Shown here one piece after another: positions 1 to 8,335 of a DNA stretch of 64,000 nt (within the stretch, counting starts at the first letter, position 1; each line of letters opens with the position of its first letter). Made by a program: the position numbers and the translations under genes. Under the pieces are notes generated by a model. It was not told where the DNA came from, searched no databases, and was given only the letters and a program-made list of their open reading frames with translations. Source of the stretch: Betaproteobacteria bacterium (GTDB lineage: Bacteria > Pseudomonadota > Gammaproteobacteria > Burkholderiales > SG8-39); NCBI GenBank assembly GCA_004297625.1, contig SCTY01000025.1, forward strand, positions 1 to 64,000. Reading direction: 5' to 3'.

Positions 1-1
1 C

Positions 2-874
2 GACCCGATGTTCTTCCGCGTCGCGCCGCCTGCCGAGCCGCAGCTGCCTGCGCAAGATCTCTACCATTTGCTGCCCTTCAACCAGAAGGAGGTCTACTCC
101 TTCGACGATCTGCTCGCCCGCCTGGTCGATGGCAGCGAGCACATGGAGTACCGGCCCGACTACGGGCCCGAGGTCTACACTGGGCTCGTCAAGATCGACG
201 GCATGCTGCTTGGCGTGATCGGCAACCGCCAGGGACTGCTGCCCAAGGGCTATCCCGAGTACGCGCAGTACCCGGGAATCGGCGGCAAGCTCTACCGCCA
301 GGGCCTCATCAAGCTGAACGAGTTCGTGACCCACTGCGGCCGCGACCGCCTGCCGGTCATCTGGTTTCAGGACACCACCGGCATCGATGTCGGCGATCTC
401 GCCGAAAAAGCGGAGCTCCTGGGACTCGGCCAATCGCTTATCTACTCGATCCAGAACACCGACGTGCCGATGATGCTCGTGGTGCTGCGCAAGGGCACGG
501 CAGCGGCGCACTACATCATGGGCGGGCCCACCGCCAACCGCCACAACGCCTTTACGCTGGGAACGGCCGCGACCGAGATCTACGTCATGCATGGCGAGAC
601 GGCGGCCGTGGCCACCTATGCGCGCCGCGCGGTGAAAGACAAGGACTCCGGAAAGCCGCTCGAGCCTATCGCGCAGAAGATGAACGAGATGGCGAAGAAA
701 TACTACGACACCTCGCGGCCCGCGTACTGCGCGCAGCACGGCTTCGTGGACGAGATCGTCAGCCTCAAGGAGCTGCGCCGCTACCTGAAGGCGTTCGCCG
801 GATGCGTCTACCAGAACCCGAAATCGATCTGCCCGCAGCACCAGATGATGCTGCCCAGGATCATCAAGGGCTAG
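2..874 (+). CDS. gcdA: Glutaconyl-CoA decarboxylase alpha subunit (carboxyltransferase), 5' truncated by window edge
   Basis: The frame is open from the left edge, so only the C-terminal part of about 290 residues is present. It shows a crotonase-fold carboxyltransferase domain, with the stretches YPGIGGKLYRQGLIKLNEF and IMGGPTANRHNAFTLG. The C-terminus, ending KSICPQHQMMLPRIIKG, resembles GcdA-type subunits of biotin-dependent Na+-pumping decarboxylases. In that family the alpha subunit moves the carboxyl group of glutaconyl-CoA to biotin and the beta subunit decarboxylates carboxybiotin while exporting Na+. The beta and small subunits lie about 13 kb to the right on the opposite strand, separated by a defence island. 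A methylcrotonyl- or other acyl-CoA carboxylase subunit is the main alternative. Confidence 0.8.
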   Translation, partial: DPMFFRVAPPAEPQLPAQDLYHLLPFNQKEVYSFDDLLARLVDGSEHMEYRPDYGPEVYTGLVKIDGMLLGVIGNRQGLLPKGYPEYAQYPGIGGKLYRQGLIKLNEFVTHCGRDRLPVIWFQDTTGIDVGDLAEKAELLGLGQSLIYSIQNTDVPMMLVVLRKGTAAAHYIMGGPTANRHNAFTLGTAATEIYVMHGETAAVATYARRAVKDKDSGKPLEPIAQKMNEMAKKYYDTSRPAYCAQHGFVDEIVSLKELRRYLKAFAGCVYQNPKSICPQHQMMLPRIIKG

Positions 875-1160
875 CCCGGATCCCGCACGGCGGGCCCGCC
901 GTAGCTACGTAGTCCCCCGGGGGCGGTATAGTAAAAAAAGGCGCGGGGGCATGGGGATAAGGCGGTGTGGACGAAAAACGAGCTCGCGTCGAAGAGGCTG
1001 GCCGTTGGCGATGACATAGAACCTTCGCAGGCGGCCGAGGCGCTTCGCATAAGCAAAGGGCCGTCAGCGTGATTCTTGCCTTTTTATTCCTGGATTTCGC
1101 TTCTCTTGGTTGGCGTCGTGCACGCAGCACGAAGGCCGCAGCCAACTGGCCGACTATCGC
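875..1160. other. Left junction of the defence island, no convincing gene
   Basis: This 286-nt gap lies between the end of gcdA and the start chosen for the sigma-54 activator. It contains a 16-bp palindrome (887-902), a C/G-rich run near 915-930 and a short A-run. A 36-codon frame (GTG 965 to TGA 1072) lacks a ribosome site and has no recognised family, so it may be a remnant. No tRNA or attachment site was seen. Confidence 0.5.
887..902. repeat. Perfect 16-bp GC palindrome just after gcdA
   Basis: ACGGCGGGCCCGCCGT is self-complementary and lies 13 nt past the gcdA stop. It could form a very strong hairpin or cruciform at the left edge of the island. No T-run follows, so it is not a typical intrinsic terminator. 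It may end gcdA transcription, bind a protein or mark the insertion boundary. Confidence 0.5.
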
Positions 1161-2657
1161 GTGAGAACGCTGCTTACATTTACGGGGTTCCAAGATCCCT
1201 ATGCAAAGGGTCCGCTCGCCGAGAACGAGCAGGCGGGCCCCATCCTTTCGCTGCTTTCCGCGCGGCCTTTCGAAAAAGTTGTCCTGCTTTCCACCCCGAA
1301 CACGACCCAGCATTCCAAGGACACCAAGGAGGCGATTCAACAAAGATATCCGCAGATAGGCACAGAGTTGATCGAGGTCCCCCTGGTCGATCCAACTGAC
1401 TACGCCGTGATCACGAAAGGCGTTCGAGACGCCTTTCGATCGATGCCGAAGTCTGGCGAACGGGAGGAGTACTTCGTTTCAGTAGCGTCCGGCACCCCGC
1501 AGATGCACGCCGTATGGATCCTTCTCATTGCCAGTGGTGAAATTCCGGCGCGCGTTCTGCATGTCCGGCCTCCTCGGTTCGTTTCAAGAGAGAGACCGCT
1601 TGTGTCGGAAATCGACTTGACCTCGAGCACGTTTCCTACCGTGAGGTGGGAGGCCACGCAGCCAGCGCCGGACTACGCCCCGTCCAAGGAGCTTACTGAC
1701 GAGAGCCGGACCTTGGGAATCGTCGGCGATCACCCTTCGCTGCTCAAAGCCCTTGATACAGCCGCGGCATTGGCGGCGTCGGACGCGCCGGTCCTGATCG
1801 CAGGCGAGACGGGCACTGGAAAGGAACTCTTTGCGCGCCTGATCCATCGCTTGAGCGGCAGGCCTGCCGAGCGTTTCGTGCCACTCAATTGCGCCGCACT
1901 GCCGCGCGATCTGGCCGAGAGCGTTCTCTTTGGGCATAAGCGCGGCGCGTTCACCGGAGCGGTGAACGACCAACTTGGAAAGTTCGATTTGGCGGACGGC
2001 GGCAGCCTGTTTCTCGATGAGCTTGGCGAGCTTCCACTTGAATCCCAGGGGAAGCTTCTTCGTATCTTGGAGGATGGCGTCCTTGAGCCGCTGGGAGCGA
2101 AGAAGGGGCACCGGGTGAATGTTCGTGTGATCGCGGCGACCAATAGCGACCTCTCACGGGCCATCAAGCAGAAGAAGTTTAGGGAGGATCTCTATTACAG
2201 GTTGAGCGTCGGCCAAATTCGACTGCCGCCTCTTAGAGAACGGGCCGGGGACATACCGAAGACCGCACTAGCCATTCTCGACAGAATCAACGCCGCGCTG
2301 CGGCACCCGAAGAAACTGACGCCGGGAGCGCTGGTAAAGCTGCAAGGTTTGCCGTGGCCCGGTAACGTACGCGATCTGGAAAACGCCTTGGAGCGCTCGG
2401 CACTGCTCGCGAAGAAGGAAGTGCTTGACGCCGATGACGTAGTTCTGGCGGAACCGCCCGGAGAAGACCAAGTTAATGCAAACCTGCCTGAGCCTCAACC
2501 CGGATTCTCGATCGAGGATTATCTAAAGGACGCCAGAAGGAAGCTCGTCGCTCGCGCCCTCGAACTAGCCGACGGTAATCGCAGCAAGGCGGCGCGGCTT
2601 CTGGGAATAACGCCGCAGGCCCTGCACAAGTTCGTCGGCAAGGTGCGGCGAACATAA
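1161..2657 (+). CDS. Sigma-54-dependent activator with N-terminal CARF-like domain (RtcR-like)
   Basis: The protein is 498 residues from GTG 1161; an in-frame start at 1110 exists, but similarity to the CARF fold begins at VRTLLTFTGFQ. Residues 1-145 look like the CARF domain of RtcR: an alternating beta/alpha pattern and the loop SGTPQM (110-115), the place where CARF domains hold a nucleotide ligand. The AAA+ domain follows, with Walker A GETGTGKE (215-222), an intact GAFTGA loop (262-267) that contacts sigma-54, Walker B LFLDE (283-287) and an arginine-finger region. A Fis-type helix-turn-helix closes the protein. Known RtcR proteins activate RNA-repair genes on sensing an RNA-derived ligand. 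Here no rtcA/rtcB follows. Instead a sigma-54 promoter and restriction genes lie directly downstream, so it probably switches on the island in response to a nucleotide signal. Confidence 0.88.
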   Translation: MRTLLTFTGFQDPYAKGPLAENEQAGPILSLLSARPFEKVVLLSTPNTTQHSKDTKEAIQQRYPQIGTELIEVPLVDPTDYAVITKGVRDAFRSMPKSGEREEYFVSVASGTPQMHAVWILLIASGEIPARVLHVRPPRFVSRERPLVSEIDLTSSTFPTVRWEATQPAPDYAPSKELTDESRTLGIVGDHPSLLKALDTAAALAASDAPVLIAGETGTGKELFARLIHRLSGRPAERFVPLNCAALPRDLAESVLFGHKRGAFTGAVNDQLGKFDLADGGSLFLDELGELPLESQGKLLRILEDGVLEPLGAKKGHRVNVRVIAATNSDLSRAIKQKKFREDLYYRLSVGQIRLPPLRERAGDIPKTALAILDRINAALRHPKKLTPGALVKLQGLPWPGNVRDLENALERSALLAKKEVLDADDVVLAEPPGEDQVNANLPEPQPGFSIEDYLKDARRKLVARALELADGNRSKAARLLGITPQALHKFVGKVRRT

Positions 2658-2662
2658 ACGAT

Positions 2663-2682
2663 GGTTGAAGTCAGCTTCAACC
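2663..2682. promoter_or_regulatory. Inverted repeat, likely upstream activating site of the CARF activator
   Basis: GGTTGAAG-TCAG-CTTCAACC has perfect 8-bp arms. Its centre lies about 119 nt upstream of the start point predicted from the -24/-12 element at 2765-2781, the usual place for an enhancer bound by a sigma-54 activator. It is only 6 nt after the activator stop codon, so a terminator role is possible, but no T-tract follows. Confidence 0.6.
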
Positions 2683-2764
2683 CGGTTTGAGCGCTAGGGG
2701 ACCGAAGAGAGATGAACAATCAGATAAGTCATTGATCGCCTGCGCAATTGGTCTTCGTCCTCGG

Positions 2765-2781
2765 TTGGCATACCGCTTGCG
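2765..2781 (+). promoter_or_regulatory. Sigma-54 (-24/-12) promoter of the nuclease/hsd operon
   Basis: TTGGCATACCGCTTGCG carries GG at 2767-2768 and GC at 2779-2780. The 12-nt step is the one sigma-54 requires, and it matches TTGGCA at -24 and TTGC at -12. Transcription would start near 2792, and the first gene starts at 2817 with AAGGAG at 2804-2809. The gene just upstream encodes a sigma-54 activator with intact GAFTGA, which supports the call. Confidence 0.8.
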
Positions 2782-2816
2782 AATAGCGGGCGGCAGTTCG
2801 ACCAAGGAGAAAGACA

Positions 2817-3113
2817 ATGCACACCTTCCAGGTGATTCGAATCATCGATGGCGACACCTTCGAAGTGAACCCGACGTGGCAATGGAATGGGGGAAGCGGG
2901 AATCGCGTGCGGCCGACCGGATATGATGCTGCCGAGATCGGTGCGTTCGGCGGCGCCGCGGCGACAGCAAAGCTCGCCAGCCTGATTTTGGGCCGCTCCG
3001 TGCAGCTCGGCAACGGGTACCGTATCGATCGGGGGAGGCTGGTCTGCGACGTATATTTCAACGGGTATGACCTTGCAAAGTATTTTCAACCGCGAGCACA
3101 GAGCCTGAGGTGA
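2817..3113 (+). CDS. Small staphylococcal-nuclease-like (thermonuclease fold) protein
   Basis: This is a 98-residue protein with a good ribosome site, AAGGAG, 7 nt before ATG. It has the SNase core IDGDTFEV (10-17). The positions aligning with the catalytic Arg35, Asp40, Glu43 and Arg87 of staphylococcal nuclease are present as R32, D37, E40 and R74. A Ca2+-dependent nuclease cutting DNA or RNA is therefore plausible, although the protein is shorter than the roughly 140-residue core of secreted nucleases and has no signal peptide. It is the first gene after the sigma-54 promoter and nearly touches hsdR. It could be an effector that attacks nucleic acid, or only a nucleic-acid-binding OB-fold. 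Confidence 0.75.
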   Translation: MHTFQVIRIIDGDTFEVNPTWQWNGGSGNRVRPTGYDAAEIGAFGGAAATAKLASLILGRSVQLGNGYRIDRGRLVCDVYFNGYDLAKYFQPRAQSLR

Positions 3114-3117
3114 CTGT

Positions 3118-5379
3118 CTGACGCCGGAGAACAGAGAAACCGACGCGCGCATTCTGATCGATGATCTGCTACGCGCTGCCGGCTGGGATCCGGCGGATAA
3201 GTTTCAGGTTCGGACCGAGGTCCCTGTCGCGGCGGACCCACCGGGAGTCCGTAGCCCGGGGAGCAGCGCGATAGTGCTCACCACCGGCGGCACCGACGCG
3301 TTGACGGGAGGCCGCACCGACTACGTTCTCCACGACCAGCGCGGCAGGCCGCTCGCCATCATCGAGGCGAAGCGCCAGGCAATTCACCCCTACGTCGCCA
3401 AACACCAGGCGCTTCCTTACGCGAAGCGAATAGGTGCGCCATTCATCTTTCTGACCAACGGGGAGCTCATCTACTTCTGGGACTACCAGAACGATGACGC
3501 CCGAGTGGTGAACTCGTTCTTCTCGCGTCGCGACCTCGAACGTCTCGTCGAGATGCGCGCGGCGCGCAAGCCGCTTGCCACGATTCCGATCCCCGACACC
3601 TATATCCGGCAGGGGGAAACGCGCGAGGTCCGGCCCTACCAGAAGGGGGCGATGCAGGCGCTCGACCGCACCGTCGAGCTGGGCAAGCGCCGTTTTCTCA
3701 TCGAGCTACCTACCGGTACGGGAAAGACCGACCTCATCTGCCTCTACCTCAAGCGGCTGCTCCAGTCCGGACATGCCGAGCGCGTGCTGTTCCTGGTCGA
3801 CCGCGACCAGCTCGCCAAGCAGGCGATCGAAGCCGTTCAGGACCTTCTGCCAGGCCACCCAAGCTATTGGTCGAAACCCGGCATGGTGCGTCAGGAGAAA
3901 CAGATCACCGTGTGTCTGCTGCAGACCATGATCGGCCGCTACGCGGACTTCACCAGCGGCTATTTCGACGTGGTGATCGCTGACGAATGCCATCGCTCGA
4001 TCTACGGCGCCTGGCAGACTGCGCTCACCCACTTCGATGCCCTACACATTGGGCTGACGGCAACACCGGCGCCGTATATCGAGCGGAACACGTTCCAGTT
4101 CTATCACTGCAAGGAGGAGGCGCCCGACTTTACCTACCCGATTCAGGAAGCCTTTAAGCAGGGCTACCTTGTGCCCTATAAGTTCGCGACTGGCATAACC
4201 GAGATCATCGCCGCTGGAGCGGACGTGGAAGAAGAGCACTACGACCCGGCGGAGTTTGAGCGCAAGTGGACGAACGAGGAAACCAATCGCCTCATGGTGA
4301 AGGAGTTCGATCGCCTGGCCTGGGAAAGCTACAAAGACCTCGCGCCCGGCCAGAAAATGGGTCCTGGCAAGACGGTGGTATTCGCCATCACCAAGCATCA
4401 TGCGGCGCGGCTTGCCCATTACCTGAACGAACTGCACGCGCAGGAAAAGGGCCGTTACGCGGAGGTCATCACGAGCGACGTGCCGAACGCAGACGAGCTC
4501 ATCCGCCGCTTCAGGCAGGAAGACTATCCGCAGGTCGCGGTGAGCGTGGGGATGCTCGACACCGGGTTCGATTGCCGCGAGGTGCTACACCTAGTCATGT
4601 GCCGGCGGGTGCGAAGCCCAATCCTGTACCAGCAGATGCGCGGACGGGGCACACGCACCGCCCCGCACATCGGCAAGCGGGGCTTCGTCATCTATGACTT
4701 CTTCCGCAACCACGAGTACTTCAACGATAGCGACACCGACATATTCACCGGCACGGGCGGCGGTTACGGAACAGGCAAGGGCAAGCCACGAGCGCCAACT
4801 CCGCGCGAGCTGATCGAGCTCGGGTTGGAGGATGAATGGCTGGAAGCCGTCAGCTATATCGAGGTTGGTCCCGACGGAGAACGTGTCGACAAGCGCGAAT
4901 ACGTCACCGATTGGGAAAAAGCGATTCGGGCCGCATCGGAAAAGGATGCGCTCATCCGCAAGGTGAAGCAGAACCAGCCGCTCACCGAGCAGGAAGAAAG
5001 CTCGCTCACGGAACGCCTCAATCAGCCAGAGCACTACTTTAACGAAGAGAACCTCCGCAGGGCATACAGGAATCCGGGCGGCAATCTCGTGGACTTCATC
5101 CGGGCGGCATTGGGAATGCTGCGCATGAAGAGCCGGGATGAGCGAATTGAAGAGAACTTCCGCGCGTGGCTCGTGGCAAAGAATTTGTCCCCAGAGCAGG
5201 CTCAATATCTGTCGCTTCTTAAAAACCGGGGCATCGTCAAGGGCAAAGTTTCGATCGAAGACCTTTTCGCGCCGCCGCTCTCCATCCTCAATGCCGCCAA
5301 TCTTGGCATCGAGCTCTTCGGCGAGCAGGGTTTGAGGCAAGTGGTAGAAGAACTGAACGAGTCCGTGCTTGCGGCTTGA
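3118..5379 (+). CDS. hsdR: Type I restriction enzyme, R subunit (EcoEI-like)
   Basis: HsdR is the motor and nuclease of a type I restriction-modification complex. A GTG at 3274 is the first ordinary start, but clear HsdR N-terminal sequence (TPENRETDARILIDDLLRAA) lies before it. The frame is closed by TGA at 3106. CTG 3118, preceded by GAGGTGA at 3107-3113, is therefore the likely start, giving 753 residues. The N-terminal nuclease has D68 and E83-A-K85 (PD-ExK type). The helicase has Walker A PTGTGKT (198-204), DECH box (289-292) and a TATP motif. An EcoEI-type C-terminal region binds HsdM. It cuts unmodified DNA after ATP-driven translocation. Confidence 0.95.
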   Translation: MTPENRETDARILIDDLLRAAGWDPADKFQVRTEVPVAADPPGVRSPGSSAIVLTTGGTDALTGGRTDYVLHDQRGRPLAIIEAKRQAIHPYVAKHQALPYAKRIGAPFIFLTNGELIYFWDYQNDDARVVNSFFSRRDLERLVEMRAARKPLATIPIPDTYIRQGETREVRPYQKGAMQALDRTVELGKRRFLIELPTGTGKTDLICLYLKRLLQSGHAERVLFLVDRDQLAKQAIEAVQDLLPGHPSYWSKPGMVRQEKQITVCLLQTMIGRYADFTSGYFDVVIADECHRSIYGAWQTALTHFDALHIGLTATPAPYIERNTFQFYHCKEEAPDFTYPIQEAFKQGYLVPYKFATGITEIIAAGADVEEEHYDPAEFERKWTNEETNRLMVKEFDRLAWESYKDLAPGQKMGPGKTVVFAITKHHAARLAHYLNELHAQEKGRYAEVITSDVPNADELIRRFRQEDYPQVAVSVGMLDTGFDCREVLHLVMCRRVRSPILYQQMRGRGTRTAPHIGKRGFVIYDFFRNHEYFNDSDTDIFTGTGGGYGTGKGKPRAPTPRELIELGLEDEWLEAVSYIEVGPDGERVDKREYVTDWEKAIRAASEKDALIRKVKQNQPLTEQEESSLTERLNQPEHYFNEENLRRAYRNPGGNLVDFIRAALGMLRMKSRDERIEENFRAWLVAKNLSPEQAQYLSLLKNRGIVKGKVSIEDLFAPPLSILNAANLGIELFGEQGLRQVVEELNESVLAA

Positions 5380-5394
5380 GAAAGGGACGCGAAA

Positions 5395-7038
5395 GTGAAT
5401 CAGCAGCTGCGTAGGAAGCTCGATCACATCACCGATGTCCTGTGGGCGGGAGGCGTCACCAATCCGGTGACTTACATCGAGCAGATTTCGTATCTCATCT
5501 TCTTGAAGCTCCTCGACGAGGAGGAGACCGACCGCGAGCTGCGTACCCGTTTGAGCACCGAAAACGGCAACGCCAAGCTGCTTTATCCGCAGCAGGCCGA
5601 GCGCTATCGCTGGAGCAAGTGGCGCTTCAAGAGCGGAGAAGACCTGCGCAACTTTATCCGCGACGAGGTCTTTCCCTACATGGCCTCGCTCGCGAAGGAC
5701 GAGCCTGAGGTGGCCGAGTACTTCCGGGATGCGGTGCTGGAGATCGTCGATCCCAACGTCCTCAAGCAGGTGATCGACGAGCTGGACGGCTTCGAGTTCC
5801 GCAAGCTCGGGCCGGACGTAAAGGGCGACATCTTCGAGTATCTCCTCACACATCTCGGCCAATCGGCGCTTAACGGGCAGTTCCGCACGCCGAACCAGAT
5901 CCGGGCCTTCATGGTCGAGATGGTCGATCCCGACATAGGCGACACGATTTTCGATCCGGCTTGTGGCACCGCGGGCTTCCTTATCGATGCAGTAAATTAT
6001 CTGCTCGCCAAATACAGCGAGCACATTACCGAGCATCCGATCTACGGCGAAGAATGGCTGGAAAAGCGCGGGCAGACAGTGGAGGCGGCGAAGAAGACGA
6101 TTCCGAAACTCCAGACCTATCGCAAGGGCGCGGGAGAGCGCATTCCCGACTGGAAATTGTTGGAGGCCTCGATTTACGGTTTGGATGTCTCTCGCCAAAT
6201 GATGCGCATCGCGATGATGAACTTGGTTCTGCACGGCATCCGTCACGCGCGCCTGAAGCGTGCGAACGCCTTGTCCGAAATGGGCGGCCTGACCGAGGAC
6301 GACCTGCGACGTCGCTACAAGGTGATCCTGTCCAACCCTCCATTCGCAGGCCAGTTGCCGAAGGATTCCATCCGGCAGGATCTGCCCACCAATTCCAAGA
6401 AGAGCGAGCTGCTCTTCCTCGGCGTCATGATGCAGAGCCTCACTCCGGGCGGACGCTGCGCGGTAGTAGTGCCAGAAGGCCTGCTCTTCGGCTCGACCTC
6501 GGCTCACGTCGAACTTCGTAAGAAGCTCCTTACGGAGTTCGACCTCCTTGCAGTGGTGAGCCTGCCCGCGGGTGTATTCAAGCCCTACGCGGGTGTCAAG
6601 ACTGGCGTGCTGCTTTTTCGGAAACCAGCGAGTGAAACCGCGAAGCGCCTCGACAAAGTCTGGTTCTACGAAGTGCGCAACGATGGCTACGACCCCGACA
6701 AGATCTCCGGCGGCGGCCGGGTCGAGACGCCAGAAAAGAACGACATTCCCAATCTTCTCGGCCAGTGGAAAGCGTACAAGGCGAGCAGTTTCGCCACTCC
6801 GCCGGGGGTGGCGGCCAGTACGCTGCTGCCGCACGATGCTGACGAGCCGCGCTGCTGGTGGGCTACGCGCGAGCAACTCGCCGCTGCCGACTACAACCTA
6901 GGTGCTGGGCAATGGAAGCCGCGGGTGGCGGAGAAAACTTCCGACCAAGACCCCCGCGAACTGGTCGAAGAGGTGGTGGTGCTGGAGCGGCAGATCCTCG
7001 CGGGGCTGGAGAAGCTGACTAAGGAATTGGCGGAATGA
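5395..7038 (+). CDS. hsdM: Type I modification methyltransferase (N6-adenine), M subunit
   Basis: The protein is 547 residues from GTG 5395, 15 nt after hsdR. It has an N-terminal helical HsdM domain, then the AdoMet-binding motif DPACGTAGFL starting at D187 and the catalytic motif NPPF (314-317), both typical of gamma-class N6-adenine methyltransferases. With HsdS it methylates the host target, and with HsdR it forms the restriction complex. The stop overlaps the hsdS start by four bases, indicating translational coupling. No damage or frameshift is seen. Confidence 0.96.
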   Translation: MNQQLRRKLDHITDVLWAGGVTNPVTYIEQISYLIFLKLLDEEETDRELRTRLSTENGNAKLLYPQQAERYRWSKWRFKSGEDLRNFIRDEVFPYMASLAKDEPEVAEYFRDAVLEIVDPNVLKQVIDELDGFEFRKLGPDVKGDIFEYLLTHLGQSALNGQFRTPNQIRAFMVEMVDPDIGDTIFDPACGTAGFLIDAVNYLLAKYSEHITEHPIYGEEWLEKRGQTVEAAKKTIPKLQTYRKGAGERIPDWKLLEASIYGLDVSRQMMRIAMMNLVLHGIRHARLKRANALSEMGGLTEDDLRRRYKVILSNPPFAGQLPKDSIRQDLPTNSKKSELLFLGVMMQSLTPGGRCAVVVPEGLLFGSTSAHVELRKKLLTEFDLLAVVSLPAGVFKPYAGVKTGVLLFRKPASETAKRLDKVWFYEVRNDGYDPDKISGGGRVETPEKNDIPNLLGQWKAYKASSFATPPGVAASTLLPHDADEPRCWWATREQLAAADYNLGAGQWKPRVAEKTSDQDPRELVEEVVVLERQILAGLEKLTKELAE

Positions 7039-8333
7039 GGTGGCTGCAAACCACGATTGGCCACGTGTGCTTACCTACCGGGCAGCGCGATCCGTCCGAC
7101 AGCGCTGAGGGCACGTTCCGCTACGTGGACATTGCTGGAATCGACCGGGAATCCAAGACGATTTCACGCGCCGATACGATTTCTTGCTCCGACGCGCCGA
7201 GTCGGGCGCGAAAGATTATTCGGCGCGGCGACATTCTCGTGTCGACTGTACGTCCCAATTTAAACGCTGTCGCACAGGTACCGGATGACCTTGACGAAGC
7301 AATCGCATCCACTGGTTTCGCGGTGCTGCGCGCCAATCTGGATATGGTCAATTCTCGATATTTATTCTATTGGGCGCAGCATGAAGACTTCGTCAATTTT
7401 CTGATCACTAATGCGACGGGTGCGCACTATCCGGCGGTAAGTGACGCAGCAGTACGTCGTGCATCGTTGCCGTTGCCAACGCTGTCCGAACAACGCCGCA
7501 TCGTCGAAATCCTCGACGAAGCCGCCCGTTTACGTAAGTTACGCAGCGAAGCTGACGCGAAGGCCGGCCGCATATTGCCTGCCCTGTTCCTCAAGATGTT
7601 TGGTGATCCAGCCACTAATCCCAAGGGCTGGCCAACCATGCCGCTGCGCAGCACCGCCTCAAAGTACTCGGATGGCCCTTTCGGATCAAATCTCAAATCG
7701 GAACATTACGTGTCGTCCGGGATTCGGGTCGTTCGCCTGCAAAACATCGGTGTCGGTGTATTTCTCGATTCCGACAAAGCGTATATTTCCGCAGAGCATT
7801 TCGCCTCACTAGCTAAGCACGAATGTCGGCCAGGCGACGTGTTAATTGCGACGCTTGGCGATCCGAATCTTCGTGCATGTATTCAGCCGAAATCGCTTCC
7901 GATTGCACTAAACAAAGCGGATTGCGTGCAACTTCGTGTTGCTGACAATGTTGCAGCTCCGGAATACGTGTGCTCGTTGCTTAACATGCCGAGCACGCTT
8001 TCACTGGCGCAAAGTCTCGTACTAGGTCAAACACGTACGCGCATTAGCATGGGGCGACTCGGTGAGTTGGTTGTGCCTGTGCCCCCGATTGATCTGCAGC
8101 ACCGGTTCGCGTCGAAGAGCCGAGTGCTCACACGGCTACACCAGAACTCGGGTACAAGCACCTTGGCAATAGAAGGAATCTACAAATCAGTCCTTCATCA
8201 AGCGTTTTCCGGTCACCTTACTGCGAAGTGGAGGGGCGCGCATCTTAAGGGGTTGATCGTCGAGTTGGAGCAGCAGGCGCGACTACTCAACCTGCCGCCG
8301 CCGAGTGCAGAGCGGCTGGCCGCGGAGGCCTGA
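7035..8333 (+). CDS. hsdS: Type I specificity subunit with two target-recognition domains
   Basis: The protein is 432 residues, starting in ATGA overlap with the hsdM stop. Two target-recognition domains are each followed by a conserved helical spacer region: residues about 1-140 then PTLSEQRRIVEILDEAARLR, and about 190-350 then PPIDLQHRFASK. This is the layout of a full-length two-half-site HsdS. Its base composition is visibly richer in A/T than the surrounding chromosome, as is common for specificity genes spread by transfer. The DNA target cannot be read from the sequence. Confidence 0.95.
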   Translation: MRWLQTTIGHVCLPTGQRDPSDSAEGTFRYVDIAGIDRESKTISRADTISCSDAPSRARKIIRRGDILVSTVRPNLNAVAQVPDDLDEAIASTGFAVLRANLDMVNSRYLFYWAQHEDFVNFLITNATGAHYPAVSDAAVRRASLPLPTLSEQRRIVEILDEAARLRKLRSEADAKAGRILPALFLKMFGDPATNPKGWPTMPLRSTASKYSDGPFGSNLKSEHYVSSGIRVVRLQNIGVGVFLDSDKAYISAEHFASLAKHECRPGDVLIATLGDPNLRACIQPKSLPIALNKADCVQLRVADNVAAPEYVCSLLNMPSTLSLAQSLVLGQTRTRISMGRLGELVVPVPPIDLQHRFASKSRVLTRLHQNSGTSTLAIEGIYKSVLHQAFSGHLTAKWRGAHLKGLIVELEQQARLLNLPPPSAERLAAEA

Positions 8334-8335
8334 GC

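Noticed and set aside
965..1072. 36-codon frame at the left edge of the island
   Set aside because: No ribosome site, no family, GTG start; kept only as a possible remnant in the junction entry.
1109..1125. Second sigma-54-like site (TTGGCG...ACGC) before the CARF activator
   Set aside because: The GG-GC spacing fits, but the -12 part lacks TT and the -24 part is weak, so it could be chance.
2663..2682. Inverted repeat as an intrinsic terminator of the activator gene
   Set aside because: No T-tract follows, and the distance to the sigma-54 promoter suits an activator site better; a dual role is not excluded.
4591..6876. 761-codon open frame on the minus strand
   Set aside because: It lies wholly opposite hsdR and hsdM, which have clear motifs. 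It shows no family pattern; long antisense frames are common in high-GC DNA.
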